A DNA stretch of 64,000 bases, from contig DHKO01000012.1 of NCBI GenBank assembly GCA_002404895.1, positions 9,472 through 73,471 on the forward strand, in the 5' to 3' direction. Below are positions 38,992-47,987 of this stretch, one piece after another (position 1 is the stretch's first letter; each line of letters starts with the position of its first letter). Source of the DNA: Treponema sp. UBA4692 (GTDB lineage Bacteria; Spirochaetota; Spirochaetia; Treponematales; Treponemataceae). A program made the position numbers and the translations under genes. A model generated the notes under the pieces. The model was not told the DNA's origin. It did not search any database and was given only the letters and a program-made list of their open reading frames with translations.

Positions 38992-40095
38992 TTACAACTT
39001 ATATTTTTCGATGAGCTCTTTCCATTTCAATTTATGAACTTTCTGCAGTTCTTTGTCATCAGAAACTTCGTCAGTATAAATTGAAATAAATTCTTCAAGA
39101 TTTGTAATCAATCTTAGATAATATTTTATTGTTGGCAATAGGCCGTTGATTATTATTTTGCAGCCGTGTTTTTCCTCAACTTCATTTACAATGCTTTCAA
39201 TTTCTTCTTTTTCTGATTCTTCAATTCCAAAAACGGAAAGAACATAGTAACGAGACGGATTCCATTTATATATTTTGTCGCGGACAACTCTCATAATCTG
39301 TGCGGAAATTTTCTTATCTAGTTTTATTTCAATTGATTCAAAAGTTTTTCCGTTTTTGAAAATTTCTATATCGCCGGAAGCCTTGTTTGTTCGGTCGCAG
39401 GCAGTCAAACTTGAAAGTTCCGCAAGAGCACATTCTTTATAACGACTCATCTCTTTTATCAAAATAGAATAAATAGAATGAAATGCAAGAACAGGAAGTT
39501 TTGCTCCATTATGAGTCGCATACTTGCAAAGAAAATGCTCTTCTAAAGCTTTTATTATGGCTGAAATTGTAAGGTTTTCAGGATTTTCAAGCGGAACTAT
39601 TTTAACTTGATATTCCTTCACAACTTCATCAACAGTGCGAAGCAGAAATCTTAATAAATCCAATGCACTTTTGGGATTTTTCTGAACATAATCAAGAGTA
39701 TTCAAAAATGGCTTTTTTAATCCAGATGCTATATTTCCTGAATAATCCTTTGTGTATGGATAAGGCTGTTCCAAACTTCGTGTAAGCCAACCGCTTTCCG
39801 CCATTGCTGGAAGCCCAAGTTTTTCTAAAATAGGCGTAACATTTGCGGTATCAAACGACCGCCCTGAAAATCCGTTTGGAAGCTGCGCCTGATGATAACG
39901 AATATCCTGCTCTGGATGCAGATGCTTATAATAAAGTAAAGTTACAAGAACTGTATAAACGCCTTTCTGTTTCTGACATTTTTTGCCTATTGCTTCCACA
40001 TCTTTTAAAACTTCTTGCGGAATATTTGTCCTAAACAGCTTTGAAGAGAGGCAGCTCTGATAAATCATCTCCAAATTGTCCAAAACTTTCTCCAT
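38992..40095 (-). CDS. Type II restriction endonuclease, PD-(D/E)XK type
   Basis: A 367-residue protein whose gene overlaps the methyltransferase gene by 65 nt on the same strand. The likely nuclease core is SGDIEIFKNGKTFESIEIKLDKK, where Asp-Ile-Glu and Glu-Ile-Lys give a PD-(D/E)XK-type site. No helicase or methylase motif is present, so it is a stand-alone endonuclease paired with the C5-methyltransferase. The recognition site cannot be read from sequence. I start at the ATG 40,095. Confidence 0.75.
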   Translation of the reverse strand: MEKVLDNLEMIYQSCLSSKLFRTNIPQEVLKDVEAIGKKCQKQKGVYTVLVTLLYYKHLHPEQDIRYHQAQLPNGFSGRSFDTANVTPILEKLGLPAMAESGWLTRSLEQPYPYTKDYSGNIASGLKKPFLNTLDYVQKNPKSALDLLRFLLRTVDEVVKEYQVKIVPLENPENLTISAIIKALEEHFLCKYATHNGAKLPVLAFHSIYSILIKEMSRYKECALAELSSLTACDRTNKASGDIEIFKNGKTFESIEIKLDKKISAQIMRVVRDKIYKWNPSRYYVLSVFGIEESEKEEIESIVNEVEEKHGCKIIINGLLPTIKYYLRLITNLEEFISIYTDEVSDDKELQKVHKLKWKELIEKYKL

Positions 40096-41095
40096 TTTCA
40101 AACCCCTGTCGTTTTATTGCCTGGGCAAGCTCATAAATCATTGGAACTACAACAGAATTTCCAGCTTGCTTATAAGCATTCCCTTTATTGGAATCCCTTT
40201 TAAAACTTTCAGGAAATCCCATCAGCTTGTAACATTCATTTAATGTCAATTTTCTTACAGCATCTTCTTCAGGAATATAAATCCAAAATCTTCCGCTCGT
40301 TTCCTGAGAAGGCAATGTGGGATGAATTCCGTGGCTGGAATAAATCCTGTTTGGTTGCCTGTGGCAACGTGATAAATATTCTGTGTTAGGTCGGACACCT
40401 TTTTTCCATGTTCCTTTGTTTCTGTAGCCGCAAAAAATCAAGCCCGACGGCTGAGTTTTTATAAAGTCGTCTGAAAGCAATGTGTATTCATCTTTTTTTA
40501 GATATTCGAAATCGCCTGTCTTGTCTAAAATGTCCTTTATGTAGACTGGATTTGACTTTCTCATGTCGTCAAAGTCAAATTTTCCGTACTTAGTTGCGAC
40601 TATGATAATTCTTTCCCGGCTTTGCGCCACACCAAAATCTTTTGAATTCAATACTCTAAATGATATTTCATAACCAAGATTTTCAAGATTTTGCAAAATA
40701 ACTCTGAATGTGTTTCCGTTGTCGTGGTCTATTAGATGCTTTACATTTTCAAGGACAATTGCAAGCGGCTGTTTTTTTTCGACAATCCTGCAGATTTCAA
40801 AAAACAAAGTTCCTCTTGTGTCTTCAAAGCCTTTTTTCCGTCCGCAAATGCTGAACGGCTGGCAAGGGAAACCGCCGCATAGAACATCAAAATCGGGAAT
40901 CTCATCAGCGGAGATTTTTGTGATGTCTCCAGCCGGCAAGTCTCCATAATTTTCTTTGTATATTTTTTTGCATGATTCATTTATTTCTGAACTGAAAACA
41001 CATTTAAAGCCTGCTTTGTCAAATGCTGTGCGGAATCCGCCTATTCCGGCGAACAAGTCAATATATTTTATTTCTTTATGTATAGTTATATTCAT
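40031..41095 (-). CDS. DNA (cytosine-5-)-methyltransferase
   Basis: A 354-residue C5-methyltransferase. Motif I is YIDLFAGIGGFRTAF, motif IV GGFPCQPFSICG with the catalytic Cys, motif VI LENVKHL, motif VIII QSRERIIIVA, and motif X GNAYKQAGNSVVVPMI. The target-recognition region lies between about residues 190 and 285. It modifies host DNA against the endonuclease encoded downstream. The 620-nt upstream gap holds the 41-bp palindrome array. Likely acquired as a mobile R-M unit. Confidence 0.94.
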   Translation of the reverse strand: MNITIHKEIKYIDLFAGIGGFRTAFDKAGFKCVFSSEINESCKKIYKENYGDLPAGDITKISADEIPDFDVLCGGFPCQPFSICGRKKGFEDTRGTLFFEICRIVEKKQPLAIVLENVKHLIDHDNGNTFRVILQNLENLGYEISFRVLNSKDFGVAQSRERIIIVATKYGKFDFDDMRKSNPVYIKDILDKTGDFEYLKKDEYTLLSDDFIKTQPSGLIFCGYRNKGTWKKGVRPNTEYLSRCHRQPNRIYSSHGIHPTLPSQETSGRFWIYIPEEDAVRKLTLNECYKLMGFPESFKRDSNKGNAYKQAGNSVVVPMIYELAQAIKRQGFENGESFGQFGDDLSELPLFKAV

Positions 41096-41240
41096 TTAAT
41101 CAGATAATACTTTATTGCTTGTTTTTTTTCTACAAAAATTTATGAGTTAAAATAACTATCATGATTTAAAAAATCTTATTGCGATATTCAAAAATAGTTG
41201 AACAACCTTTTTTTATTTTTCTAAAAATTCATGCGCCATC

Positions 41241-41527
41241 ATAACATATTCCGCACCCCAAACTGGCGCACTTTCTTCATATGGAATCATTCCGCACGTT
41301 GTCCGCACGCACTTTCTGCAAACGGAATAATTCCGCAAGGTGAATTTGCCTGCTTTCTTGACGCGGAAAAATTCCGTTCGCTGTCAGCACACACTTTTGA
41401 CAAACGGAAAAATTCCGCATAATGAACTGGCGTGATTCCAATAAACGGAATGATTCCGCAGTCTGTCCGCAGGTGATTTCTTACTGCGGAATTTTCAGGG
41501 CCTGCCGGAAAACTGCAAATCAGGCTT
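41241..41527. repeat. Tandem array of palindromes with exact 41-bp period
   Basis: The 15-bp core CGGAAWNATTCCGCA recurs at 41,282, 41,323, 41,364, 41,405 and 41,446, with half copies at 41,241 (ATATTCCGCA end) and 41,487 (CGGAATT start), so each start is 41 bp from the last. The interval sequences are partly conserved (CACTTTCT, GCGCAC, CAAA). The palindrome reads the same on both strands. It lies between the divergent methyltransferase gene and the DUF6261-like gene. The flanks at 41,096-41,240 and 41,528-41,715 are AT-rich with nothing else seen. Confidence 0.85.
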
Positions 41528-41715
41528 ATCCTGTTTATTTTTTCATCTTGCCGTTTTTTACCTTGCGCTAATATTAGTATTCCCTTATTCTTCTTTGTGA
41601 AGAGTTTAATTTTTCCATTCATGGAGGAAACAGACTATCGGGATTGTACATTTTGACTTCCAGGACAGAATGACCAATCAAATTCCAGCCATTCATTTTT
41701 TCTAAGGAGGTCAAA

Positions 41716-42429
41716 ATGAATAAGATTATTTCAAAAATCCGTGTCGCGGAGTTGGACACGCTTTCTGACGTTCTTGTGCGTCTGTACAAGGATTCTTCTG
41801 GCGGTGAGTCTGCCATTTCAAAGGACGCGAACCTTTCGCTCATCATGGCGGATGTGGAGCGTCTTTCTGCTGAAATCACCACGGCAATCAAGAGCGACCG
41901 TGTCTCAAGCACTCTTGACGAGGCGGACATTGCGCGCGACGAGATTATCCGGAACTTGGGCGACGCGCTCACAGGCTACGCGGCGATTCCTGTCGCGGCG
42001 AAAAAGGCTGCGGCGCAGAATCTTCTTGCGGTCTTCAGCAAGTACGGAAGGCAGATTACGCAGAAAAACTTTGCCGAGGAGTCCTCGCTGATTGAAAGCA
42101 TGCTTGAGGACTTCGGAGCGGAAAGCCTTGCTTCTGACATTGCGGCGCTGGACGGCGTGGGCGAGCTTATTTCAGAATTGAGAGAGGCTCAGGACAGCTT
42201 CAACAAGGCGAACGACGACTTTACGAACGCGAGCGTGAACAAGAGCGAGAGCGCGACATCGGTAAAGAAAAGCCTGATTTCTGTGCTGAACGACAAGCTC
42301 GTGCCGTATCTTTCTGCGGTTGCCCCTCTTGCGGACTACAAGGACTTTGCCTCAAAGTGCGAGGCTGAAATCACAAAGGCGAACGCGACCGTAAGCACAA
42401 GAGCAAAAACAACTGAAAAAGCTGAATAA
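41716..42429 (+). CDS. DUF6261-like protein
   Basis: A 237-residue helical protein (MNKIISKIRVAELDTLSDVLVR...) with AAGGAG before its start. The pattern of a helix with DIARDEIIRNLGDAL, a YG in LLAVFSKYGRQI and FAEESSLIESMLEDF fits DUF6261, a family of unknown function known mainly from Bacteroidota and treponemes. The codon use is unusually GC-rich in third positions compared with the flanking AT-rich DNA, suggesting high expression or recent arrival. It ends at a clear terminator. Confidence 0.6.
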   Translation: MNKIISKIRVAELDTLSDVLVRLYKDSSGGESAISKDANLSLIMADVERLSAEITTAIKSDRVSSTLDEADIARDEIIRNLGDALTGYAAIPVAAKKAAAQNLLAVFSKYGRQITQKNFAEESSLIESMLEDFGAESLASDIAALDGVGELISELREAQDSFNKANDDFTNASVNKSESATSVKKSLISVLNDKLVPYLSAVAPLADYKDFASKCEAEITKANATVSTRAKTTEKAE

Positions 42430-42453
42430 TTTTTGTGATATAACAAGATGACA

Positions 42454-42479
42454 AAGCGGAGCATGAAAGCTCCGCTTTT
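42454..42479 (+). terminator. Terminator after the DUF6261-like gene
   Basis: AAGCGGAGC, 6-nt loop ATGAAA, GCTCCGCTT and a short T run. It could serve both the rightward gene and, in reverse, the ABC remnant. Confidence 0.75.
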
Positions 42480-42489
42480 CTTTCATTCC

Positions 42490-42771
42490 CTACTCATACT
42501 TCCATTCGCTCGCCTTGAGCTGGGTGGAAATCATTTTGCTGTAGATTCTGCCTTTTTCGCGCAGCTCCGCAGGGCTTCCCTGCTCGGCCACAACGCCGTC
42601 TTTCAGCACTACAATCTTGTCCGCGCCGTCAACCGTCCGCATTCTGTGGGCGATGATTAAGACGGTCTTGTTCTTTATCAGCCGGGAAAGAGATTCCTGA
42701 ACCAGAGTCTCGTTGTCAACATCAAGGCTCGCGGTCGCCTCGTCGAGCAAAATTATCGGGGCGTTTTTCGT
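42490..42771 (-). pseudogene. ABC transporter ATPase remnant (C-terminal end)
   Basis: The frame contains only the last part of an exporter-type ATPase: KNAPIILLDEATASLDVDNE (Walker B and D-loop), LIIAHRMRTVDGADKIVVL (H-loop His) and the usual C-terminus. Walker A, the signature motif and the membrane domain are missing. Homology ends abruptly near 42,771, and no start codon precedes it. It is a truncated leftover of a lost transporter gene. Confidence 0.85.
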
Positions 42772-42826
42772 GTGTTTCGTATTTGTCTTTTAAAACGGAA
42801 CGTAAAATTCAGGGAATATCAAAAAT

Positions 42827-44155
42827 CTAAATCAGTTCTTCGAGAAACTGGTTCAAAAAAAGGATTCCGCGCCGGTTAAGAAAATAAATTGTGTCGTCTC
42901 CGCGTTTTTCAGCGCAGGCGAGCCGCTTTTTCTTCCAGCGGGCAAAAACGGCGTTTTCAGCTCCAATCCGCTCTTCAAGATGTTTCCCAAAACGCTCAAA
43001 AAAGTCTTTCGATGAAACGCCTTTTGTCATACGAAATCCAGTCATCAAAAATTCAAATTCAAGCGTTTCTTCATCAAGATTTTCTGTTTTCCTGATTTTC
43101 TGAAATTCGTTTGAGAAACTTTCAGGAGATTCAGGCTTTTCATTGTCTTTCAGCCCAAATTTATCAGAATTAAAACTCTGCTTTTTTCCATCTTTTAATC
43201 CGAAACTTAATTCGAAATCTTTAGAGCCAAAAATCCGGCTTTTTTCAAACTTCTCCCAAAAATCAACGTAGGCGGCAACAGAAAGCGTGTTTGTCCAGCG
43301 AAGCGCAGTTTTAGAGTCAAAATCATAGACAGTTCCGACAGCCCCGCTTCCGGCTCCAATATAATTTTTCTGCTTCCAGTAAGAAGAATTGTGGACACTT
43401 TCAAAGCCCGGCCGCGCGAAATTTGAAATCTCGTACTGAAAAAATCCTTTTTTCTCCAAGATGTTTCTGCCAAAAATCCACATCTTGTCGGCCTTGTCCT
43501 GCGAGAATCTCACTTTTCCGTCTTCAATTTTCTTCCATAAAGGCGTGTTTTCTTCAACAGTCAGCGTGTAAAGCGAAACGTGGTCGATTTTCTTAAAGTC
43601 ATCGAGAATCTTAAACTGACTTTCAAAAGACTTGTAAGTTTGCCCCGGAAGCCCGGCGATAAAATCAACACTAAGCCTTCCATTCCAGAATTTTCCAAGA
43701 AGAGAAAGCGCGTTCAAGACCGTTTTCACGTCGCTTTTCCGGTTCACGGCACGCAAAGCCTTGTCATCAAGAGCCTGAATTCCCATAGAAATCCTGTTCG
43801 CGCCCGCTTTTTCAAGGATTCTGATTTTTTCTTCCGAAACATTTTCAGGATTCACTTCAACCGTGATTTCGCATTTTTCAGGATTCAGAGCAATTTTAAA
43901 AACGCCGCTTATCAAGTCAAAAAGCTGGTTTCCGCTTAAAATTCCCGGAGTTCCGCCGCCAAGATAAATTGACCGCCAGCGTTCTATCTCGTAAAGCTCC
44001 GCGTAAAAACGCGCCTCGTTCAAAACCGCACTGATATAGCCGTCTGAAACATCGTTCTGCTTGCCCTTGCGGTCTTTTTCGGCAATGCTGAAAAAATCGC
44101 AGTAGTCGCATTTCTGGCGGCAAAAAGGAATGTGAATGTAAAGGGAAGAATTCAT
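42827..44155 (-). CDS. hemW: HemW-like radical SAM protein
   Basis: A 442-residue radical SAM protein with the cluster motif CRQKCDYC near residue 12 (C-x3-C-x2-C), the GGGTP SAM-binding motif (IYLGGGTPGIL) and the HemN/HemW core (VNPENVSEEKI, GANRISMGIQALDDKALRAVNR). The C-terminal HemN domain holds an extra low-complexity insertion of about 45 residues (GSKDFELSFGLKDGKKQS...). HemW is a haem chaperone rather than a coproporphyrinogen oxidase in characterised cases. It follows lepB by 6 nt. Confidence 0.9.
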   Translation of the reverse strand: MNSSLYIHIPFCRQKCDYCDFFSIAEKDRKGKQNDVSDGYISAVLNEARFYAELYEIERWRSIYLGGGTPGILSGNQLFDLISGVFKIALNPEKCEITVEVNPENVSEEKIRILEKAGANRISMGIQALDDKALRAVNRKSDVKTVLNALSLLGKFWNGRLSVDFIAGLPGQTYKSFESQFKILDDFKKIDHVSLYTLTVEENTPLWKKIEDGKVRFSQDKADKMWIFGRNILEKKGFFQYEISNFARPGFESVHNSSYWKQKNYIGAGSGAVGTVYDFDSKTALRWTNTLSVAAYVDFWEKFEKSRIFGSKDFELSFGLKDGKKQSFNSDKFGLKDNEKPESPESFSNEFQKIRKTENLDEETLEFEFLMTGFRMTKGVSSKDFFERFGKHLEERIGAENAVFARWKKKRLACAEKRGDDTIYFLNRRGILFLNQFLEELI

Positions 44156-44161
44156 TAAAAA

Positions 44162-44860
44162 TTAGAAAATCTTGAACTTGTTGAAAGGAAAATAAAGCAG
44201 CAAAACCTTTCCTTTGATTTTCTGCTGCTTTACAGGTCCCCACACGCGCGAGTCAACGGCGGAAATTCTCTTGTCTCCGAGAACAAAATATTCGTCGTCG
44301 GCAAGCGTGATTTTTTTGACTGAAGATTTCGCGCCAAGTTCCACATCCCATCCGGCAGGCGGAACCAAGACCTCAACGTTGTATTTTTTCTTGATGACTT
44401 CAAATTCCGTAAGAAAATGCGAGTCTGACTTTGATTTTATAAAGACAACATAGCGGTCAATGTAGATTGTGTCGCCTGGAAGCCCGATAACACGGCGCAT
44501 TACAGGCTTTGAGCCTTCGCCAGCATTGTCCGTGAAAGGCTTCCACTGCCGCGCAGTAAAAAACAGGCAGATATTGTTTATGACTTTTTTCGGAACGGAA
44601 ATTTTCTTCTGCTCATAATTCTGGACAAGAACGACATCTCCGCGCGAAGGGCTTTTCAAAAGCGGAGCGACAAATTCAAAGCTGTTTGCAGGAATGTCTG
44701 AAGCCATCGAGTCCGACTTGCTGCAGACAGGATACAAGACAAAAGACATAAAAAGCGACACGGCAAGAATCACAAGAATCACAATTCCTGAAACAGAAAA
44801 GATTTTGCTGTAAAGCTCTTTCCGCATTTTATAAGAAACAGCGTAAATATTGTTGTCCAT
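44162..44860 (-). CDS. lepB: Signal peptidase I, catalytic Lys replaced by Arg
   Basis: A 232-residue membrane-bound peptidase. One N-terminal helix (GIVILVILAVSLFMSFVLY) precedes box B with the nucleophile Ser in SKSDSMASDIP. Box D reads VMRRVIGLPGD: where most family members have the general-base Lys (KRVIG) this one has Arg, confirmed at codon level (ATG CGC CGT). Box E is normal (LGDKRISAVDSRVWG). It may be inactive, slow, or a special paralogue; another signal peptidase is likely elsewhere. It precedes hemW. Confidence 0.85.
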   Translation of the reverse strand: MDNNIYAVSYKMRKELYSKIFSVSGIVILVILAVSLFMSFVLYPVCSKSDSMASDIPANSFEFVAPLLKSPSRGDVVLVQNYEQKKISVPKKVINNICLFFTARQWKPFTDNAGEGSKPVMRRVIGLPGDTIYIDRYVVFIKSKSDSHFLTEFEVIKKKYNVEVLVPPAGWDVELGAKSSVKKITLADDEYFVLGDKRISAVDSRVWGPVKQQKIKGKVLLLYFPFNKFKIF

Positions 44861-44952
44861 AAGATTCCTAAAACAAGAAATTTTTCTTCTAAGGATAACG
44901 ATTCATCGTCTTACTTGCAAGGCGAAGTTTTAACGTCTATAATTTTCGGATT

Positions 44953-45417
44953 ATGGCGGAAAATGTAAAAATCATCGCGCAGAACAAGAAAGCAAGATTC
45001 GATTATTTTGTCGAGGAAAAATATGAGTGCGGCGTTGAGCTTGAAGGAACGGAAGTTAAGTCCGTGAAAAACGGAAATCTGTCCTTTCCAGACTCTTTTG
45101 CCGAAATTATAAACGGCGAAGTATGGATGCGTAATTTCCATATTTCAGAATACAAATTCTCATCGATTTTCAACCACGACCCGGACCGCAAGAAAAAGCT
45201 TCTCCTTCACAAGGAAGAAATCAAGCGGCTTCAAAGAAAAATCGACGAGAAAGGATTCACGCTCATTCCTTTGGATGTCTATCTAAATAAAGGAAGGGTG
45301 AAAATCACGCTCGGAGTCTGCAAGGGCAAAAAGCAGTTCGACAAGAGAGAAACAATAAAGCAGCGAGACCTCGACCGCGAGATGTCAAGAGATTTCAGGC
45401 ACGGCCTTAACGGCTGA
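44953..45417 (+). CDS. smpB: SsrA-binding protein SmpB
   Basis: A 154-residue SmpB. The OB-fold core has VEEKYECGVELEGTEVKSVKNGN, the tmRNA-binding face includes HDPDRKKKLLLHKEEI, and the C-terminal basic tail (DKRETIKQRDLDREMSRDF) enters the decoding centre. It brings tmRNA to stalled ribosomes. The tmRNA gene is not in this window. Confidence 0.95.
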   Translation: MAENVKIIAQNKKARFDYFVEEKYECGVELEGTEVKSVKNGNLSFPDSFAEIINGEVWMRNFHISEYKFSSIFNHDPDRKKKLLLHKEEIKRLQRKIDEKGFTLIPLDVYLNKGRVKITLGVCKGKKQFDKRETIKQRDLDREMSRDFRHGLNG

Positions 45418-45456
45418 TTTTACCTGAACCGTGCTTCTTGGGATTTGTTTTATTTG

Positions 45457-46335
45457 ATGAAGAGTTTTAGCTTAAAGAAACATACAAAAAAATTTCTGCT
45501 CTCCCTGTTTTTTTCAACAACGCTTCTTGCGGCGCAAAGCCTTCAAGTTGACTATTACGGCGTTGTCTCTTCATCGGCGGACTCCAATATGCTTAAAATG
45601 GCGCAGGACGTTTTCTACACGCAGCTGAAATCAATCGACAGCATTATCGTAATTGACAAGCGTCCTGACCTTTCAAAAACTCTCAGCTCAATTCCAGAGC
45701 CGGACGCAGAATCATCGAGAATCGCATTCTACGCGGAAATCATCGAGGAGCAGAATTCAGCCGGGAAACCTGTCTGGAACTGCAAATTCGACGCCGTAAC
45801 TCCAAGGGACGGAATCACGCACAGCAAAAGCGAAGTTTTCGAGTCCTACTACAAGATTCTCGTGAACGCGAAAAACTCGATAGAAGCCGTCTTGAACGAG
45901 CTTCGAGGCCCGCAGAAATACATTGAGGACGCAGACAGCGAGAATCTCGCGGGAAACAGAAACTCAAGCATAAACATCGAGTCGCTCGCAGGAACATGGA
46001 CAGGCGAGCCTTTCACAGACAAAATCATAATTCTCCGCGGCGGGAGAGGATTTGTGGTCTACAAGAACGGCGCCACAATGAACATCAGGATTATCGCAGG
46101 CAAAAGCGACTCAGAAATCGAAGTGAGACAGGCAGGACGGGCGAACGCATCGTTCTTCACGGAAATTCCGCGCGAGACCGCCCTTTTGTATGCGCCGTCT
46201 GCAAATCCAATCGTCTGGAACTTGAAAATCACATCGCAAAACACGCTTGAAGGCACAAAGACAACGCTCATCACCGAAAACGGCGGCGCAAGCGCGAAAG
46301 AAGGAAAAATCAGCACGGTCTGGACAAGAAAATAA
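45457..46335 (+). CDS. Exported protein, unknown function
   Basis: A 292-residue protein with a signal peptide (KKFLLSLFFSTTLLAAQS) from the ATG at 45,457. The first domain resembles a small alpha/beta unit (DVFYTQLKSIDSIIVIDKRPDL), the second a beta-rich region from about residue 165 (LAGTWTGEPFTDKIIILRGGRGFVVYKNG) like a lipocalin-type or TP-type barrel. I do not recognise a named family. It follows smpB by 39 nt. The 410-nt gap after it holds only interspersed repeats. Confidence 0.7.
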   Translation: MKSFSLKKHTKKFLLSLFFSTTLLAAQSLQVDYYGVVSSSADSNMLKMAQDVFYTQLKSIDSIIVIDKRPDLSKTLSSIPEPDAESSRIAFYAEIIEEQNSAGKPVWNCKFDAVTPRDGITHSKSEVFESYYKILVNAKNSIEAVLNELRGPQKYIEDADSENLAGNRNSSINIESLAGTWTGEPFTDKIIILRGGRGFVVYKNGATMNIRIIAGKSDSEIEVRQAGRANASFFTEIPRETALLYAPSANPIVWNLKITSQNTLEGTKTTLITENGGASAKEGKISTVWTRK

Positions 46336-46444
46336 ACTAAAAAGATAAAACCGCCACGCACTGAAATTGAACTGGGCAACGCATGGCAAAACGCCACGAG
46401 CAAAAAATGAATCAGCGAACGAATGGCAAAACGCCGAAAAAACC

Positions 46445-46580
46445 GTCATGCTGAATTTATTTCAGCATCTTTTCATAGATTCCGAATCAAGTTCGGAATG
46501 ACATCATTGAATTTTACGGATTCCGAAATCAATCAGTTTTCTTCTCATCTTGACTTCGGAATGAATCATTAGATTCTGAA
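46445..46580. repeat. Interspersed palindromic repeats
   Basis: GTCATGCTGAA...TTCAGCAT (46,445-46,468) is followed by GATTCCGAA...TTCGGAATGAC (46,478-46,502) and two weaker half-copies. They are of the same two types as at 36,151 and 62,764. No gene is seen in the whole 46,336-46,746 gap. Confidence 0.7.
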
Positions 46581-46746
46581 CTCACGCAGTCTTCCGTTCG
46601 CCTAAAATTCGGAAACGGCTCTGATTTTTTATCTCAATGAAAATAAAATCTCAAAAACACAAAATGCCGAAAACTAAAAACCGCTTAAAACTTCGTGCAA
46701 AGAGAAAAATCCCGCCCGCAATTCACGCAGAAACCGACATCTAATC

Positions 46747-47331
46747 CTAATTCAGATGAATCTGCCCCTGACGAAGGACGTTCACTTTTCCGCTCTCGTC
46801 AATCGCGACAATTGTTGAAGGAACGCCGCCTTTTTTATCTCCGTCGTCAACAATCAGCTCAACTTCCTTTCCAAACTCGCTTTTTATCTGCTGAATATTG
46901 TCAAGCACAGGGCTTCCGCTCCGGTTCACGCTTGTAGAATAAATCGGCGCGCCGCAGATTGAAATAACTTTTCTGAGCCACTCGTCTCCAGGACAGCGGA
47001 ACGCGGTCGTCTCAAAATTTCCGTCCTCGGCAAAAGTATGCACGATAATCGTAAGAGGCCCCGGCCAGTAGGAAAGAATCTCCCCGGGAACAACATCTCT
47101 CGTGTATTTTTTCAAGTCTTCAGGACGGGCAATAAGCTGGATAAAATGCTTGTTCTCTTCCCTGCCCTTTATCTCCATGATTTTTCTATCTGTATGATAA
47201 GAATAATGTCTTCCGTCAACAATTCCGGAAAAACCATAAACAGTGTCGGTCGGGAGAACCACGACTTTTCCACGGCGAATGTAATCCGCAGCGATTTGAG
47301 CGGACACATCATCAGACTTGCGGCAAATCAT
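46747..47331 (-). CDS. tsaC: TsaC/Sua5 threonylcarbamoyl-AMP synthase family protein
   Basis: A 194-residue YrdC-domain protein: GGKVVVLPTDTVYG-type start (RRGKVVVLPTDTVYGFSGI), K-x-R motif in IMEIKGREENKHF, then YWPGPLTIIVH and STSVNRSGSPVL. It makes threonylcarbamoyl-AMP for the t6A modification of ANN-reading tRNAs. The length fits the TsaC form without the Sua5 domain. Its start overlaps the 3' end of the FtsB-like gene by 20 nt. Confidence 0.9.
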   Translation of the reverse strand: MICRKSDDVSAQIAADYIRRGKVVVLPTDTVYGFSGIVDGRHYSYHTDRKIMEIKGREENKHFIQLIARPEDLKKYTRDVVPGEILSYWPGPLTIIVHTFAEDGNFETTAFRCPGDEWLRKVISICGAPIYSTSVNRSGSPVLDNIQQIKSEFGKEVELIVDDGDKKGGVPSTIVAIDESGKVNVLRQGQIHLN

Positions 47332-47803
47332 AAATCGGTATTCCTTTCATATCAATTTTCTTGTTTTCAGATTCTTTATTCTTGTAATCTTTCAGGATTA
47401 TGTAAAGACACGCGACAAAAAACATCAGAATTCCGGAGATTTTGCAGAACCACTCGGGAAGAGTCTTCGGGCTTATATATTTTACTGGAGTTCCTGTCTC
47501 AAAATGATAGTCGCCGCTTTGGACAAGGCCGTTTATTTTCACAAGTTTCTCGCCGTCACGCACATAGCCCATTTTTCTCGCGAAGCCCGCAATCACGTCC
47601 GGGTCTTTTTCGAGGGCTGTAACTTCAAGAGAAAGGCTGTCGTTGAGCTTTTGAATTTCGTCGGCACGCGCGCTTAAAATTCTTTTCTGTTCCCTAAGCT
47701 GCTCGTCTGCCCAAAGGCCGTCGCTTCCGCACGTCAAAGAAACAAGAACATATATTGCGGTTCCTGCAAGAGCAGCTGCAAGAAATTTAAACACTTTTAG
47801 CAT
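47312..47803 (-). CDS. FtsB/DivIC-like septum protein with extra C-terminal helix
   Basis: A 163-residue protein. An N-terminal membrane helix (FKFLAAALAGTAIYVLVSL) is followed by a coiled coil (QLREQKRILSARADEIQKLNDSLSLEVTAL) and the FtsB/DivIC motif region (EKDPDVIAGFARKMGYVRDGEKLVKI). Unlike standard FtsB it has a second C-terminal membrane helix (FCKISGILMFFVACLYIIL). It probably acts in the divisome; the extra helix is unusual. It overlaps tsaC. Confidence 0.8.
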   Translation of the reverse strand: MLKVFKFLAAALAGTAIYVLVSLTCGSDGLWADEQLREQKRILSARADEIQKLNDSLSLEVTALEKDPDVIAGFARKMGYVRDGEKLVKINGLVQSGDYHFETGTPVKYISPKTLPEWFCKISGILMFFVACLYIILKDYKNKESENKKIDMKGIPIYDLPQV

Positions 47804-47987
47804 GATGATAAAAATATCGGCAGAAGTTCCAAATTCTTAAAAGCAAGTTAAGGGCAATTTTCCGAATTTTCCCCGACTTTTCAATTCAACAGCCGAGTGA
47901 TAAAATAACTATTGTTTTGAAAATAATATGTCGATATAAAACAAGACTAAAAATATTTTCTTTTCTTAAAAACAAAGGGGAAAGCTC

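Noticed and set aside
41241..41527. Possible CRISPR array
   Set aside because: The repeated core is only 15 bp, the intervals are about 26 bp and partly conserved rather than unique, and no cas gene is nearby.
42490..42750. Stand-alone small ATPase gene
   Set aside because: Only the Walker B to C-terminal part of an ABC exporter is present; Walker A and signature motifs are missing, so it is a fragment.
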